A DNA stretch of 64,000 nucleotides from Actinoplanes ianthinogenes (GTDB taxonomy: Bacteria; Actinomycetota; Actinomycetes; Mycobacteriales; Micromonosporaceae): assembly GCF_018324205.1 (NCBI RefSeq), contig NZ_AP023356.1:930001-994000 (forward strand), read 5' to 3'. Below the pieces are notes generated by a model that saw only the letters and a list, made by a program, of their open reading frames with translations, was not told the DNA's origin and did no database searches. Of the stretch, positions 9,043 through 17,037 are shown piece after piece. Within the stretch, counting starts at the first letter, position 1. Each line of letters opens with the position of its first letter. Made by a program: the position numbers and the translations under genes.

Positions 9043-10877
9043 GAGGTCACCAGTTCGTAGATGGTGACACCGCCGTCCGAGTAGATCCGCTTGAACTGCG
9101 GCGACGCGGCGACCGCCGATTCCAGGTCGGCCAGCGCGCCGTCCGGGGTGAGCCGGAAGACGTGGGCGTACCGGGTGAGGATCGGCGCGAAGATGACGTA
9201 GCCGCGCGGCGAGTAGTTGTTGATCACGTACTTGATCTGGTCGACGTCCCGCGGCGAGCCCAGCGCGCGGTAGCGCATGACCTCGGTGCGCAGCAGGTTC
9301 GGGTCGTCGTCCGACTTGGGACCGCGGAACTGGTAGTAGTTCGGCGCGCCGCGCAGCGGGGTGCCCGGCGCGGCGGCGACCAGCACGCTGTCCGGGGTGG
9401 CGTTGCGATAGAACCACTCCATCGCCTTCGCCTCGGCCCGGCTCACCAGGGCCAGCTCGGCCGAGCCCAGCCAGGCCGGGACGAACATGGCGGCCGACAT
9501 CAGCAGCACCAGGGCGGCGGCGATGCCCCTCGGCGCCCGGCGGCGGGTCGCGACCGGTTCGCGGACCACCAGCAGGGCGACCGCGATCGACGCCCAGGGC
9601 AGCCAGAACAGGATGACCCGCAGGATGCCCTCACCGCCGTAGCCCTGGCCGAAGAGCAGGGCGAACGGCGAGAACGCGGCGACCGCCAGGCCGAGCGCCA
9701 GCCGCAGGTCCTCGCGCCGGGCGGTACGCACCAGGCCGGCGACGCTGAGCAGCAGCAGGAATCCGGTCAGCGCCCGGCCGGCCCAGGCGTTGATCTGCTT
9801 GCCGAGGAGCGGGCTGACGTCGTACGTCGCCAGGTGCGCCGCGTTCTTGAACGGGTTGAGGCTGGTGAAGATCCCGTACCGGGTCTGGATGTAGTCGAAG
9901 TGGAAGGCCAGGTAGGCGGCCGCGACCAGGCCCAGCGCCACCGGCAGCCACCAGGGCCGGATCCGCCCGAGCAGGACCAGCGCGGTCACCGTCAGCAGGA
10001 TCATGAACGGGGACAGCTGGTGGCTCACCACCACCGCCGCGAACAGCACCAGCACCACGAGGACCGCGACCGGCCGCGGCCAGCGCCCGCCCTCGACCCG
10101 GGAGGCAGCGGTGGCCGGGCGGCGGATCAGGCGTCCGGCCCAGCGCTCGGCGAGGCGCCCGAACGGCGTGGGCCGGTGGTCGCCGAGGTGCCGGACCGCG
10201 ATCCAGAAGATCGCCAGAGCCAGCGTGTACGCGAACGTCTGCGGCGAGTAGTACTCCTGGCCGACCCAGTTGGCCGTCACGAAGATCGTGGCGGCGGCCC
10301 AGCCGATCCGGCGCCGCCCGGTGAGCGCGGTGCCGATCATGGCGACCAGCAGGCCGTGCAGCAGCGGGAAGAGCACCTCGACCCAGGCGACGTAGCCGGT
10401 CGGGGTGGCGGTGCCGGTGATCCAGGACAGGAACGCGCCGAACGCGAAGAACCCGGGCCACCGGTGGTAGATGTCGATCGACCAGTTCACCGACCCGTGC
10501 GCGGTGATGTACTCGGTGACGCCGAGGTGCTTGTAGACGTACGGGAAGTCCGGGGCCTGCGCCAGGAACGGCATCGTGCCGTACAGCAGCAGGACGATCG
10601 CGGTGACGTAGGCCATCGCCATCGGGACCCGGAACGCCGGGGCGACCAGGGCCCGGGCGGCGCCGATCAGGACCAGGACCAGCCCGGCGTACCAGAGCCA
10701 GGGCAGGGCCGGCAGCAGGCCGTACTCGCCCAGGTTGCTCGCGTCGAGGCCGCGGATCGCGAGGAAGGCGACCGGCAGCCCGGCCAGCGGCAGCCAGCCG
10801 AGCACCTTCGCGGCCGGCGTGGCCGGGCGGGGCGCGGTCAGGACGACGGTCCGTTCGGCGTCGGCGAGCGTGGTCAC
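9039..10877 (-). CDS. Large polytopic membrane protein, possible glycosyltransferase or polymerase
   Basis: A 612-residue integral membrane protein with about 12 predicted helices and a soluble C-terminal region (about 500-612). Motifs of note are NWSIDIYHRWPGFF in a loop, HFDYIQTRYG, and AMEWFYRNATPDSVLVAA near the C-terminus. The last resembles the soluble tail of GT-C or GtrB/PMT-like proteins. No catalytic signature is firmly recognised. Position between the flippase and two GT2 enzymes suggests a role in assembling or polymerising a surface glycan. The GTG start at 10877 overlaps the upstream gene's stop (GTGA) and its stop overlaps the flippase start, so the cluster is tightly coupled. 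Confidence 0.7.
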   Translation of the reverse strand: MTTLADAERTVVLTAPRPATPAAKVLGWLPLAGLPVAFLAIRGLDASNLGEYGLLPALPWLWYAGLVLVLIGAARALVAPAFRVPMAMAYVTAIVLLLYGTMPFLAQAPDFPYVYKHLGVTEYITAHGSVNWSIDIYHRWPGFFAFGAFLSWITGTATPTGYVAWVEVLFPLLHGLLVAMIGTALTGRRRIGWAAATIFVTANWVGQEYYSPQTFAYTLALAIFWIAVRHLGDHRPTPFGRLAERWAGRLIRRPATAASRVEGGRWPRPVAVLVVLVLFAAVVVSHQLSPFMILLTVTALVLLGRIRPWWLPVALGLVAAAYLAFHFDYIQTRYGIFTSLNPFKNAAHLATYDVSPLLGKQINAWAGRALTGFLLLLSVAGLVRTARREDLRLALGLAVAAFSPFALLFGQGYGGEGILRVILFWLPWASIAVALLVVREPVATRRRAPRGIAAALVLLMSAAMFVPAWLGSAELALVSRAEAKAMEWFYRNATPDSVLVAAAPGTPLRGAPNYYQFRGPKSDDDPNLLRTEVMRYRALGSPRDVDQIKYVINNYSPRGYVIFAPILTRYAHVFRLTPDGALADLESAVAASPQFKRIYSDGGVTIYELVTS

Positions 10878-11218
10878 GCGGGCACCCCTTGCAGCCGGCG
10901 GCGCAGGTCGAGGAGGAGGAGCACGGCGGAGGCCGCGCCGAGCACGGCGCCGAGCACGGCGGGCCGCCAGCCCAGCCAGAGCATCGGGAAGGCGCCCAGG
11001 GCCACCACGGCGAGGCTCAGGCTGATCGCGATGCCGAACCACTGCCCGACGTCGCCGACCCGGAGCAGGGTGATGATCGCCCCGCCGGGCACCAGCAGGA
11101 CCGTGATCAGGGCGATCGCGGTACGCGGGCCGGAGCTGCCGGCCTGGGTCAGCGCCGCGGTGGCGGCGAGCAGCAGGAGCAGCACCACGTCCGCGGCGGT
11201 GCGGTGCCGGGCGCTCAC
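10874..11218 (-). CDS. Small membrane protein of the polysaccharide cluster
   Basis: A protein of 114 residues that is almost entirely hydrophobic, with about four membrane helices (VVLLLLLAATAALTQ; ALITVLLVPGGAIITLL; IAISLSLAVVALGAFPMLWL; LGAVLGAASAVLLLL) and a basic end. The GTG start at 11218 overlaps the stop of the upstream glycosyltransferase, and its own stop overlaps the start of the large membrane protein. The family is not recognised. Its fixed position inside the coupled string suggests an accessory subunit of the same machinery, perhaps an extension of the large neighbour, which in other organisms may be one polypeptide. Confidence 0.68.
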   Translation of the reverse strand: MSARHRTAADVVLLLLLAATAALTQAGSSGPRTAIALITVLLVPGGAIITLLRVGDVGQWFGIAISLSLAVVALGAFPMLWLGWRPAVLGAVLGAASAVLLLLDLRRRLQGVPA

Positions 11219-12396
11219 GCGGCGGCCTTCCGGGGTCCGCGGACGCGGCTGTGCAGGTAGGCGAACGGGCCACGGGCCACGCCCGCGAGTTCGAGAACGG
11301 TCAGCGACACCGGGTACGACCGGGTCCGGCCGGCGTTCTTCGGGCTGCCCGGGCCGAGCAGGTGGCGCAGCCCGGCGACGAGCCGGCCGGCCAGTTCCCG
11401 GCGCTCCTGCGGGCTGGTCGCCCAGCGCTTGGCCACCATGGCCGCCATGCCCACGCCGTAACTGTGGATCTGCCGGCGCAGCGACCGCTCGTCCGGGTGG
11501 TGCCGGTGCCAGACCAGCGCGGCCGGCTCGTAGCGCAGCATCCGCCCGGACCGCACCACGCTGAGGTGGATGTCGAGGTCCTCGCCGCCCAGCGCCGGGG
11601 TGCCCATGCCGAGCGTCTCGTCGAAGCCGCCCAGGGCACGCAGGTCGGCGACACGGAACGAGCTGTTCGCCCCGGTCCCGAACACCCCGGCCGCGTACGG
11701 GTAGAGCGCACCCGGCCCGCGGTGCTCGTGCAGGTCGAAGTCGCGTACCTGAAAGCCCTTGGCGAACCCGCCGAACTCCTCGAAGATCAGCTGCGCCGGG
11801 GTGGCCAGCTCCAGCGGCAGGATCAGCCCGGTGACGCAGGCGATCCGCTCGTCCTGGGCGAACGCCGAGGTCAGCGACTCCACCCAGCGGCTGTCCAGCA
11901 CCACGTCGTCGTCGGTGTAGGCGACGATCTCGCCGGTCGCCGCGGCCAGCCCGGCGTTGCGAGCCCGGGACAGCCCGGGCTGCGGCTCGCGGACCAGCAC
12001 CACCTCGGTGAACCCCTCGGCGGCCAGGAACTCGGCGACGCCGGAGGTGGCCGGCCGGTTGTCCACCACCACGGTCTGCACCGGCGCCACGGTCTGCGCC
12101 CGCACCCCGCGCAGGGTCCGGGCCAGCGACGCGCTGGCCACGCAGGTGGTGACCACCACGGTCGCGGTCGGCACCCGGCCCGGCGTCGCGGACGCGCGGG
12201 CCAGGGTCGCGGCCCGGTCCGGCGCCGCCTGCCGGATCAGCGCCGTCACCTCGTCCGGCGCCAGCCCGGCGGCGGGCACGGTGACCGGCAGGAAGGCGAC
12301 CGGCCGCCCGCCGTCGCGGACCAGGAGGCGGGCCGGGCCGCCCTCCGGCAGCGCCGGCGCGGGCTCGGTGAGCTCCACCTGAACGATCCGTACCAT
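11215..12396 (-). CDS. Family 2 glycosyltransferase
   Basis: A 393-residue GT2 enzyme. An N-terminal extension of about 75 residues precedes the GT-A fold. The donor-binding start is TATVVVTTCVASASLARTLR, the metal-binding motif is YTDDDVVLD, and GTPALGGEDLDIHLSV carries the acceptor-side ED motif, followed by VWHRHHPD. It would transfer a sugar from a nucleotide-sugar donor to a lipid or glycan acceptor at the inner face of the membrane. The ATG at 12396 is chosen because AAGGAG lies five bases upstream; a TTG one codon earlier is possible. It overlaps the next gene by four bases. A 67-base gap separates it from the preceding glycosyltransferase. Confidence 0.88.
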   Translation of the reverse strand: MVRIVQVELTEPAPALPEGGPARLLVRDGGRPVAFLPVTVPAAGLAPDEVTALIRQAAPDRAATLARASATPGRVPTATVVVTTCVASASLARTLRGVRAQTVAPVQTVVVDNRPATSGVAEFLAAEGFTEVVLVREPQPGLSRARNAGLAAATGEIVAYTDDDVVLDSRWVESLTSAFAQDERIACVTGLILPLELATPAQLIFEEFGGFAKGFQVRDFDLHEHRGPGALYPYAAGVFGTGANSSFRVADLRALGGFDETLGMGTPALGGEDLDIHLSVVRSGRMLRYEPAALVWHRHHPDERSLRRQIHSYGVGMAAMVAKRWATSPQERRELAGRLVAGLRHLLGPGSPKNAGRTRSYPVSLTVLELAGVARGPFAYLHSRVRGPRKAAA

Positions 12397-12463
12397 CAAG
12401 GCTCCTTGTCGTGTGCTGCGCGGGGAAGTTCGGCGGGACCGGCCGCGAGGTGAGCGGAAATGA

Positions 12464-13444
12464 TCAGCGGGTCAGGCTGCCGCGCAGGTAGCCGGCGCCG
12501 GTGGCGACCAGGCCGCAGAGCACGGCCGCGCCCGGACCGGCGGCGGCGAACCGGCCGCGGGCCACGCCGAGCAGGCTGCGGCCGACCGCGCGGGGCAGGA
12601 TCCGGCTGACGTACCGGCGCTCGCTGGACAACCCGTCCCCGGCGCCGACCAGGCGGGACACCATCGCCTTGGAGACGCCCTCGCTGTAGCAGCGGCGCAG
12701 GAAGTAGCGCCAGGTGGTCCGGTCCGGGGTGACCCGGTGCCGGACGCGGGCGTCCGGCAGGTGGTGGATGGCGGCGCCGGGCAGTTGCTGGCGCACCCGG
12801 ATGCAGAGCTCGGTCTCCTCGCAGCCCAGCGGCAGGGTGCCGACCCGGCCGACGTCGGTGGAGAACGGGCCGACCCGCTCCAGCACCCCGCGCCGGAACG
12901 CCATCGCCGCGCCGATCACGTTGCGCACCTCGGCCCGCTCGGTGGGCAGCCCGACGTACGCGCAGCCGACCACCCAGTCGAACTCGGGCGGGAACCACCA
13001 CGGCCGGTGCACGGCGGGCCAGGCCGGGACCGGTGTGCCGCCGACCGCCGCGACCCGCTGGTCGGCCAGCGCGGCGACCATGGTCGTCACCAGGCCCGGC
13101 TCCGCGGTGGCGTCGTCGTCCAGGAAGATCACGATGTCGTGCCGGGCCGCCGCGACCCCGGTGTTGCGGGCGCCGGAGAGCCCCTGCTTGCCGGTGTTCG
13201 ACAGCACGCGCAGCCAGGGCGTGCTGTCGTACCGGGCCTCCAGCCCGGCGCGCAGCTCCAGGTTGTGGTCGACCACGAGGACCACCTCGTCGTACCCGCC
13301 GAGCTGCGGGCGCACCGACTCGACCGCGGCCAGCACGTCGTCCCACCGGCGCATCGTGTAGGCGCAGATGAGCACCGACACCGGCTCCCGCCGTGGCGTG
13401 CCGGCCGCCGGAACGATCGGGGTGAAGACGCGTTCCGTGGTCAT
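12464..13444 (-). CDS. Family 2 glycosyltransferase
   Basis: A 326-residue GT2 enzyme with VSVLICAYTMRRWDDVLAAV as the nucleotide-binding strand, SGARNTGVAAA, the metal site IFLDDDATAEP, and GCEETELCIRV at the acceptor motif position. The C-terminal 50 residues include a hydrophobic stretch (AAVLCGLVATGAGYL) that could associate with the membrane. It is the first gene of the leftward polysaccharide string, behind a 389-base leader. Similarity in layout to its neighbour suggests successive sugar additions. Donor and acceptor are unknown. Confidence 0.88.
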   Translation of the reverse strand: MTTERVFTPIVPAAGTPRREPVSVLICAYTMRRWDDVLAAVESVRPQLGGYDEVVLVVDHNLELRAGLEARYDSTPWLRVLSNTGKQGLSGARNTGVAAARHDIVIFLDDDATAEPGLVTTMVAALADQRVAAVGGTPVPAWPAVHRPWWFPPEFDWVVGCAYVGLPTERAEVRNVIGAAMAFRRGVLERVGPFSTDVGRVGTLPLGCEETELCIRVRQQLPGAAIHHLPDARVRHRVTPDRTTWRYFLRRCYSEGVSKAMVSRLVGAGDGLSSERRYVSRILPRAVGRSLLGVARGRFAAAGPGAAVLCGLVATGAGYLRGSLTR

Positions 13445-13833
13445 CTGATGTCCGCCTCTTTACGAATGGAGAACAACATGCTGCACCGAAACGGAACCAA
13501 AATGGTTTCGCCGATCGTGCGCCCGTGCCGCGCCGATCGGCATCACCCGCTCATCACAACGGGCACGCGGAGTCGTCCGGCGGATGCCCGGCCGTGCGGG
13601 ATCCCGCCGCCGACGGATGACCAGGCACCGGCCGATCGGCGGTAAAGGTGCAGCTCAGAGCCGGTTTTGCCGAATGTCGCAAAGCGGCCGGGAAAGGCCT
13701 CCGGTCGAGTACCACGCAGGCGGCGACAATGCGGACACCAGCGGTCAGCAGATCACGGAAATCAGCGAAAGAGACAGGCGGAAATCATTCCGCCATTCAC
13801 CGCAACGGCGCCCGGAAAACGCCGTCACAAAGG
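13445..13833. promoter_or_regulatory. 389-base leader upstream of the glycosyltransferase cluster, with several hairpins
   Basis: No convincing gene. It lies upstream of the leftward glycosyltransferase and downstream of the deacetylase, so it should hold the cluster promoter. Visible symmetry: CGAAAC / GTTTCG at 13487-13510, GCCGATCG / CGATCGGC at 13510-13541, and a possible closed stem TGTCGC / GCGACA near 13677-13730 enclosing a GGCC-GGGAAA-GGCC hairpin. The last could be a structured RNA, but I cannot match it to a known riboswitch class. Confidence 0.35.
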
Positions 13834-14649
13834 TCACACGGTGATTTTCCAACCCTCGATCGGGTGCGCCACCGGGCGCCCGGCGTATCGGGCGTAGCGG
13901 ACCGCGCGGTACGCCGTGGTGATCAGGCGCTCGCCGTGCCAGGCCGGTGGGGCGCCGGCGCCGGACAGCACCGCGGCGACCTCGCCGCGGGTGGTCGCGG
14001 CCCGCACGGTGTAGCGGGCGATCGTGAACGGCTCGTCCGCGGCGTGCGACAGCGCGTTCTTCACGGCGAACGCGGCGTCGAACCCGGCGTCGCGCACCGC
14101 GGCCACGGTCTGCCGCCGGTGGCTGCCGTGCGGGAACGCGAACGACGTCACCGGACCGCCGAGCAGGTCCTCCAGCGCGGTCTTGCTCGCGCCGATCTCG
14201 TCCCGCGCCGCCCGGCGCCCGAGCAGGTCGAGATGCGGATGGGTGACCGAGTGCGCGCCGACCTCGACCGAGCCGCCGGCGGCCACATCGCGGACGGCCG
14301 CCGCGGAGAGCATCCCGGTCGTGCCGATCCAGCCGGTGGTCACGAAGATCGTGGCGGGCAGGCCGAACTCGGCCAGGATCGGCGCCGCCTCGTCGGCGAA
14401 GTCGGCGAACCCGTCGTCGAACGTGATCAGCACCGGCCGGTCCGGCATCGCCGCCGCACCACGCAGCGCGGCGGCGTACCGGGTGGCGGTCAGCGGGGTG
14501 CGCCCGGAGGCCACCACGGCCGCCATGTCCTCGCGGAAGTCGGCGGCCGCCACCTGCCACGGGTCGTCGCGCCGGGTGGCCGAGACCGAGTGGTACAGGA
14601 GCACCGGGATCACACCCGATGCCCCTGTGCCGCGGTCGGACGGTGACAT
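13834..14649 (-). CDS. Polysaccharide deacetylase (NodB homology, CE4)
   Basis: A 271-residue protein with the NodB fold. It shows VLLYHSVS at the start, the metal/catalytic motif ITFDDGF, the metal-binding HSVTHPHLD, and FAFPHGSHRR in the place of motif 3. CE4 enzymes remove N- or O-acetyl groups from chitin-like, peptidoglycan or exopolysaccharide substrates. I chose the ATG at 14649 because AGGAG sits six bases upstream; a longer version from 14709 adds 20 residues without a binding site. There is no signal peptide. It lies between the secreted amidase and the glycosyltransferase cluster, so it may modify the glycan made there or cell-wall material. Confidence 0.85.
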   Translation of the reverse strand: MSPSDRGTGASGVIPVLLYHSVSATRRDDPWQVAAADFREDMAAVVASGRTPLTATRYAAALRGAAAMPDRPVLITFDDGFADFADEAAPILAEFGLPATIFVTTGWIGTTGMLSAAAVRDVAAGGSVEVGAHSVTHPHLDLLGRRAARDEIGASKTALEDLLGGPVTSFAFPHGSHRRQTVAAVRDAGFDAAFAVKNALSHAADEPFTIARYTVRAATTRGEVAAVLSGAGAPPAWHGERLITTAYRAVRYARYAGRPVAHPIEGWKITV

Positions 14650-14715
14650 CGGGCGCTCCTGGAGGACTACGACGGTTCGCCGGTCAGGATCGGCCGCGAT
14701 CGCGAACACATAAGA

Positions 14716-16974
14716 TCATTTAACGTACGCGAGACCGTCGCTCACCACCGCCGGGCGGCCGGACGTCCCCGCGACCACGATCACGACCGTGTGCTTCTTG
14801 CTGGTCAACGCCTTGACCCAGAGCGCCTGACGGTACTTCGTCGAGCCCGACTTGGTGTCGACCGTGGCCACCTTCTTCCCGTCCAGGTACACGTAAGCCT
14901 TGCCGGTGCGCACCCCGCGGGAGAAGAGCAGCGCCGCCGACTTGCCGGTGAAGGTGTACGTCAGCTTGGCGTTCTTCTTGCTCGAGGTGAGCGCCTTGCC
15001 GCCCAGGTAGGAGCCGGACTTGCGGGCCGACCAGGTCCCGGCCTTCTTCGCCTTGGTCTCGGCGAGGTAGAGCACCGACTGCGTGGCCGAGGCGGTCCGG
15101 GCGTTGCCGGCCACGTCCCGCGCGGTGAGCGTGTAACCGACCGCGCCCGGCTTGGCGGTGGTCACCCAGCTGTTCGCGGTCCCGGCCAGGGTCGCCGCCC
15201 GCGGCCGGCTCACCGTGACCGAGGCGACCGCGAGGTTGTCCCGCGCCAGGAAGCCGACCGTGATCGGCGCCGACGTGGTGTTGTAGGTGCCGGAGCGCAG
15301 GGTCACCCCGGGCGCGGTCAGGGTCGGCGCCGTGACGTCGCCGTAGATGACGGCGCTGATCCGGGCGGTGCTGCCGGAGGTGTGCACCGCGACGATCGTC
15401 ACGGTGTGCTTCCCCGGGCTGACGGCCAGCTTGACGCTGCGCGCGGCGCCGTCGAGCGGTGCACCCTTGACGCCGTCGACGTAGACGTCGATCCGGGCCA
15501 GGTCGGTCGCGGTGGTGGCCATCGTCCACGTGACGGTGGCGCCGGTGCGCACGTGCCAGGCGCCGCCGGAGTACCCGCCGCCGGTCACCGAGGTGAGCGC
15601 CATGCCGGTCACCATCAGCTGCGACTTGGCGCGGATCGCGGGCAGCCGGGAGTACAGGTTGTCGCCCGGGCAGATGGTGGCGTCCATGTCCCGGTGGCCG
15701 GACAGGCGCGGCACGGTGACCTGGGCGCCCTGCTTGAACTTGTTGTTGGTGGAGCCGGCGGTGAAGGTGGCGGTGCTGGTCGGGTTGTAGCCGTACTTGC
15801 CCAGCCGGGCCGCCGCGAGCTGCGCGATCGTCGTCTCGATGGCGTCGTTCGAGGTCGCGGTCCGGTAGTCGCCGAGCACCGCGACCGCGGCGTATCCGGT
15901 GTTGAAGCCGACCGTGTGCGCGCCGACCACCGCGTTCTCCACGCCGCCACGGCGGCCCTCGAACAGGGTGCCGCACTTGTCCAGCATGTAGTTGTAGCCC
16001 AGGTCGGACCAGCCGTTGCTCTTCACGTCGTAGATCTGGATGCTGCGCACGATGGCCGCGGACTGGTCGCAGGTGTAGGCGTTGGCGTTGGCGGTGTGCA
16101 CGGTGTGGTGCACCCAGAGCGCCTTGACCTCGGTGGCCACGCTGATCGGCCCGACGATCGTCTCGTCGGCGCTCCACGCCTTCCGGGAGACGTAGGCCGG
16201 GAACTGCGCCTTGATCGGCACGGTGGAGGTCGGCGCCGGAGCGGCCGACGTCGTCGTGGCCGTGGTCGTGGTGGCCGTGGTCGTGGAGGCCGTGGTCGTG
16301 GAGGGCGCGCTCGCCGGCGTCGCCGAGGTGGACGTCGCGCTCGTGGGGGCACTCGACGGGCTCGACGAGATCTCCGACGGCTCCGTGCCCGGCGCCGGCG
16401 GGGCCGGCGAGGGCGACTCGCTCTCGCCCTCCGCGAGCACCATGCCACCGCCCTTGCCACCGGTCTCGCGACCGGGATCGATCAGGTCGAGCCGCAGCCC
16501 GTGCGGCAGGCCCCGGCCCTGGCCCTGCACCCGGGTGGCCACCCCGTCCGAGTCGCCCACCCAGAGCGGCTCGGTCCCGCCGCGCCGGGTGGACGCCGCC
16601 GCCTCCGCGCCGTCCGGCCCGCTGTCGCCGACTTCCAGCGACTGCCAGCCGGACCACTTGCCGGTGGCCGCGCTGCGGGTCTTCACCTGGATGGTGCCGT
16701 CCGGCCTGTCCGCCGGGTCCGTCCAGGTGACGCCGAGCAGGCTGAAGTGCTCGGTGTCGCGCTGCGGCACCCCGGCCCGGTCGGTCACGTCGAGAGTGTG
16801 CAGCGCGGTCTTGATCCGCGGCGGCTCGGCCCGCGGCTCGGGCGGCAGCACGGTGATCCCCGCGGCCGCCGGGTCGCTCCCCGGCGGAGAAGGCCAGGTG
16901 AGCACCGCGACACCACCGCCCGCGGCGAGCACCGCGACGGCGGCGCCCACGCCGATGGCCAGCTTCCGATTCAT
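14716..16974 (-). CDS. Secreted PGRP-type N-acetylmuramoyl-L-alanine amidase
   Basis: A 752-residue secreted protein. A signal peptide or membrane anchor occupies residues 3-27. An N-terminal region of about 160 residues is followed by a Ser/Thr/Pro-rich linker (about 190-250). The amidase/PGRP domain (about 255-450) has zinc-ligand-like motifs ALWVHHTVHT and SGHRDMDATICPGDN, plus DLGYNYMLD. The C-terminal 300 residues look like beta-sandwich repeats, ending in an AYVYLDGKKVATVD segment. It would cut the amide bond between muramic acid and the stem peptide. This arrangement is known for large actinobacterial amidases. The ATG at 16974 is followed by normal MNRK signal-sequence residues. A perfect inverted repeat lies just upstream. 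Confidence 0.88.
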   Translation of the reverse strand: MNRKLAIGVGAAVAVLAAGGGVAVLTWPSPPGSDPAAAGITVLPPEPRAEPPRIKTALHTLDVTDRAGVPQRDTEHFSLLGVTWTDPADRPDGTIQVKTRSAATGKWSGWQSLEVGDSGPDGAEAAASTRRGGTEPLWVGDSDGVATRVQGQGRGLPHGLRLDLIDPGRETGGKGGGMVLAEGESESPSPAPPAPGTEPSEISSSPSSAPTSATSTSATPASAPSTTTASTTTATTTTATTTSAAPAPTSTVPIKAQFPAYVSRKAWSADETIVGPISVATEVKALWVHHTVHTANANAYTCDQSAAIVRSIQIYDVKSNGWSDLGYNYMLDKCGTLFEGRRGGVENAVVGAHTVGFNTGYAAVAVLGDYRTATSNDAIETTIAQLAAARLGKYGYNPTSTATFTAGSTNNKFKQGAQVTVPRLSGHRDMDATICPGDNLYSRLPAIRAKSQLMVTGMALTSVTGGGYSGGAWHVRTGATVTWTMATTATDLARIDVYVDGVKGAPLDGAARSVKLAVSPGKHTVTIVAVHTSGSTARISAVIYGDVTAPTLTAPGVTLRSGTYNTTSAPITVGFLARDNLAVASVTVSRPRAATLAGTANSWVTTAKPGAVGYTLTARDVAGNARTASATQSVLYLAETKAKKAGTWSARKSGSYLGGKALTSSKKNAKLTYTFTGKSAALLFSRGVRTGKAYVYLDGKKVATVDTKSGSTKYRQALWVKALTSKKHTVVIVVAGTSGRPAVVSDGLAYVK

Positions 16975-16980
16975 TGATGA

Positions 16981-17031
16981 CCCCCGTGATCGTTCCAGCG
17001 GCGTGAGGCTACCGGATCACGATCACGGGGG
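16981..17031. terminator. 12-base perfect inverted repeat between ABC permease and amidase
   Basis: CCCCCGTGATCG (16981-16992) pairs perfectly with CGATCACGGGGG (17020-17031) around a 27-base loop. It lies between the stop of the ABC permease (17038) and the amidase start (16974), both leftward. It could end the ABC operon transcript or act as an operator for the amidase. There is no U-tract. Confidence 0.5.
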
Positions 17032-17037
17032 TGGTGA

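Noticed and set aside
13650..13760. c-di-GMP-I (GEMM) or c-di-AMP riboswitch
   Set aside because: A CGCAAAGC word and a GAAA-type loop are present, but the order of conserved blocks does not match either consensus, and the plus-strand element would run into a convergent gene.
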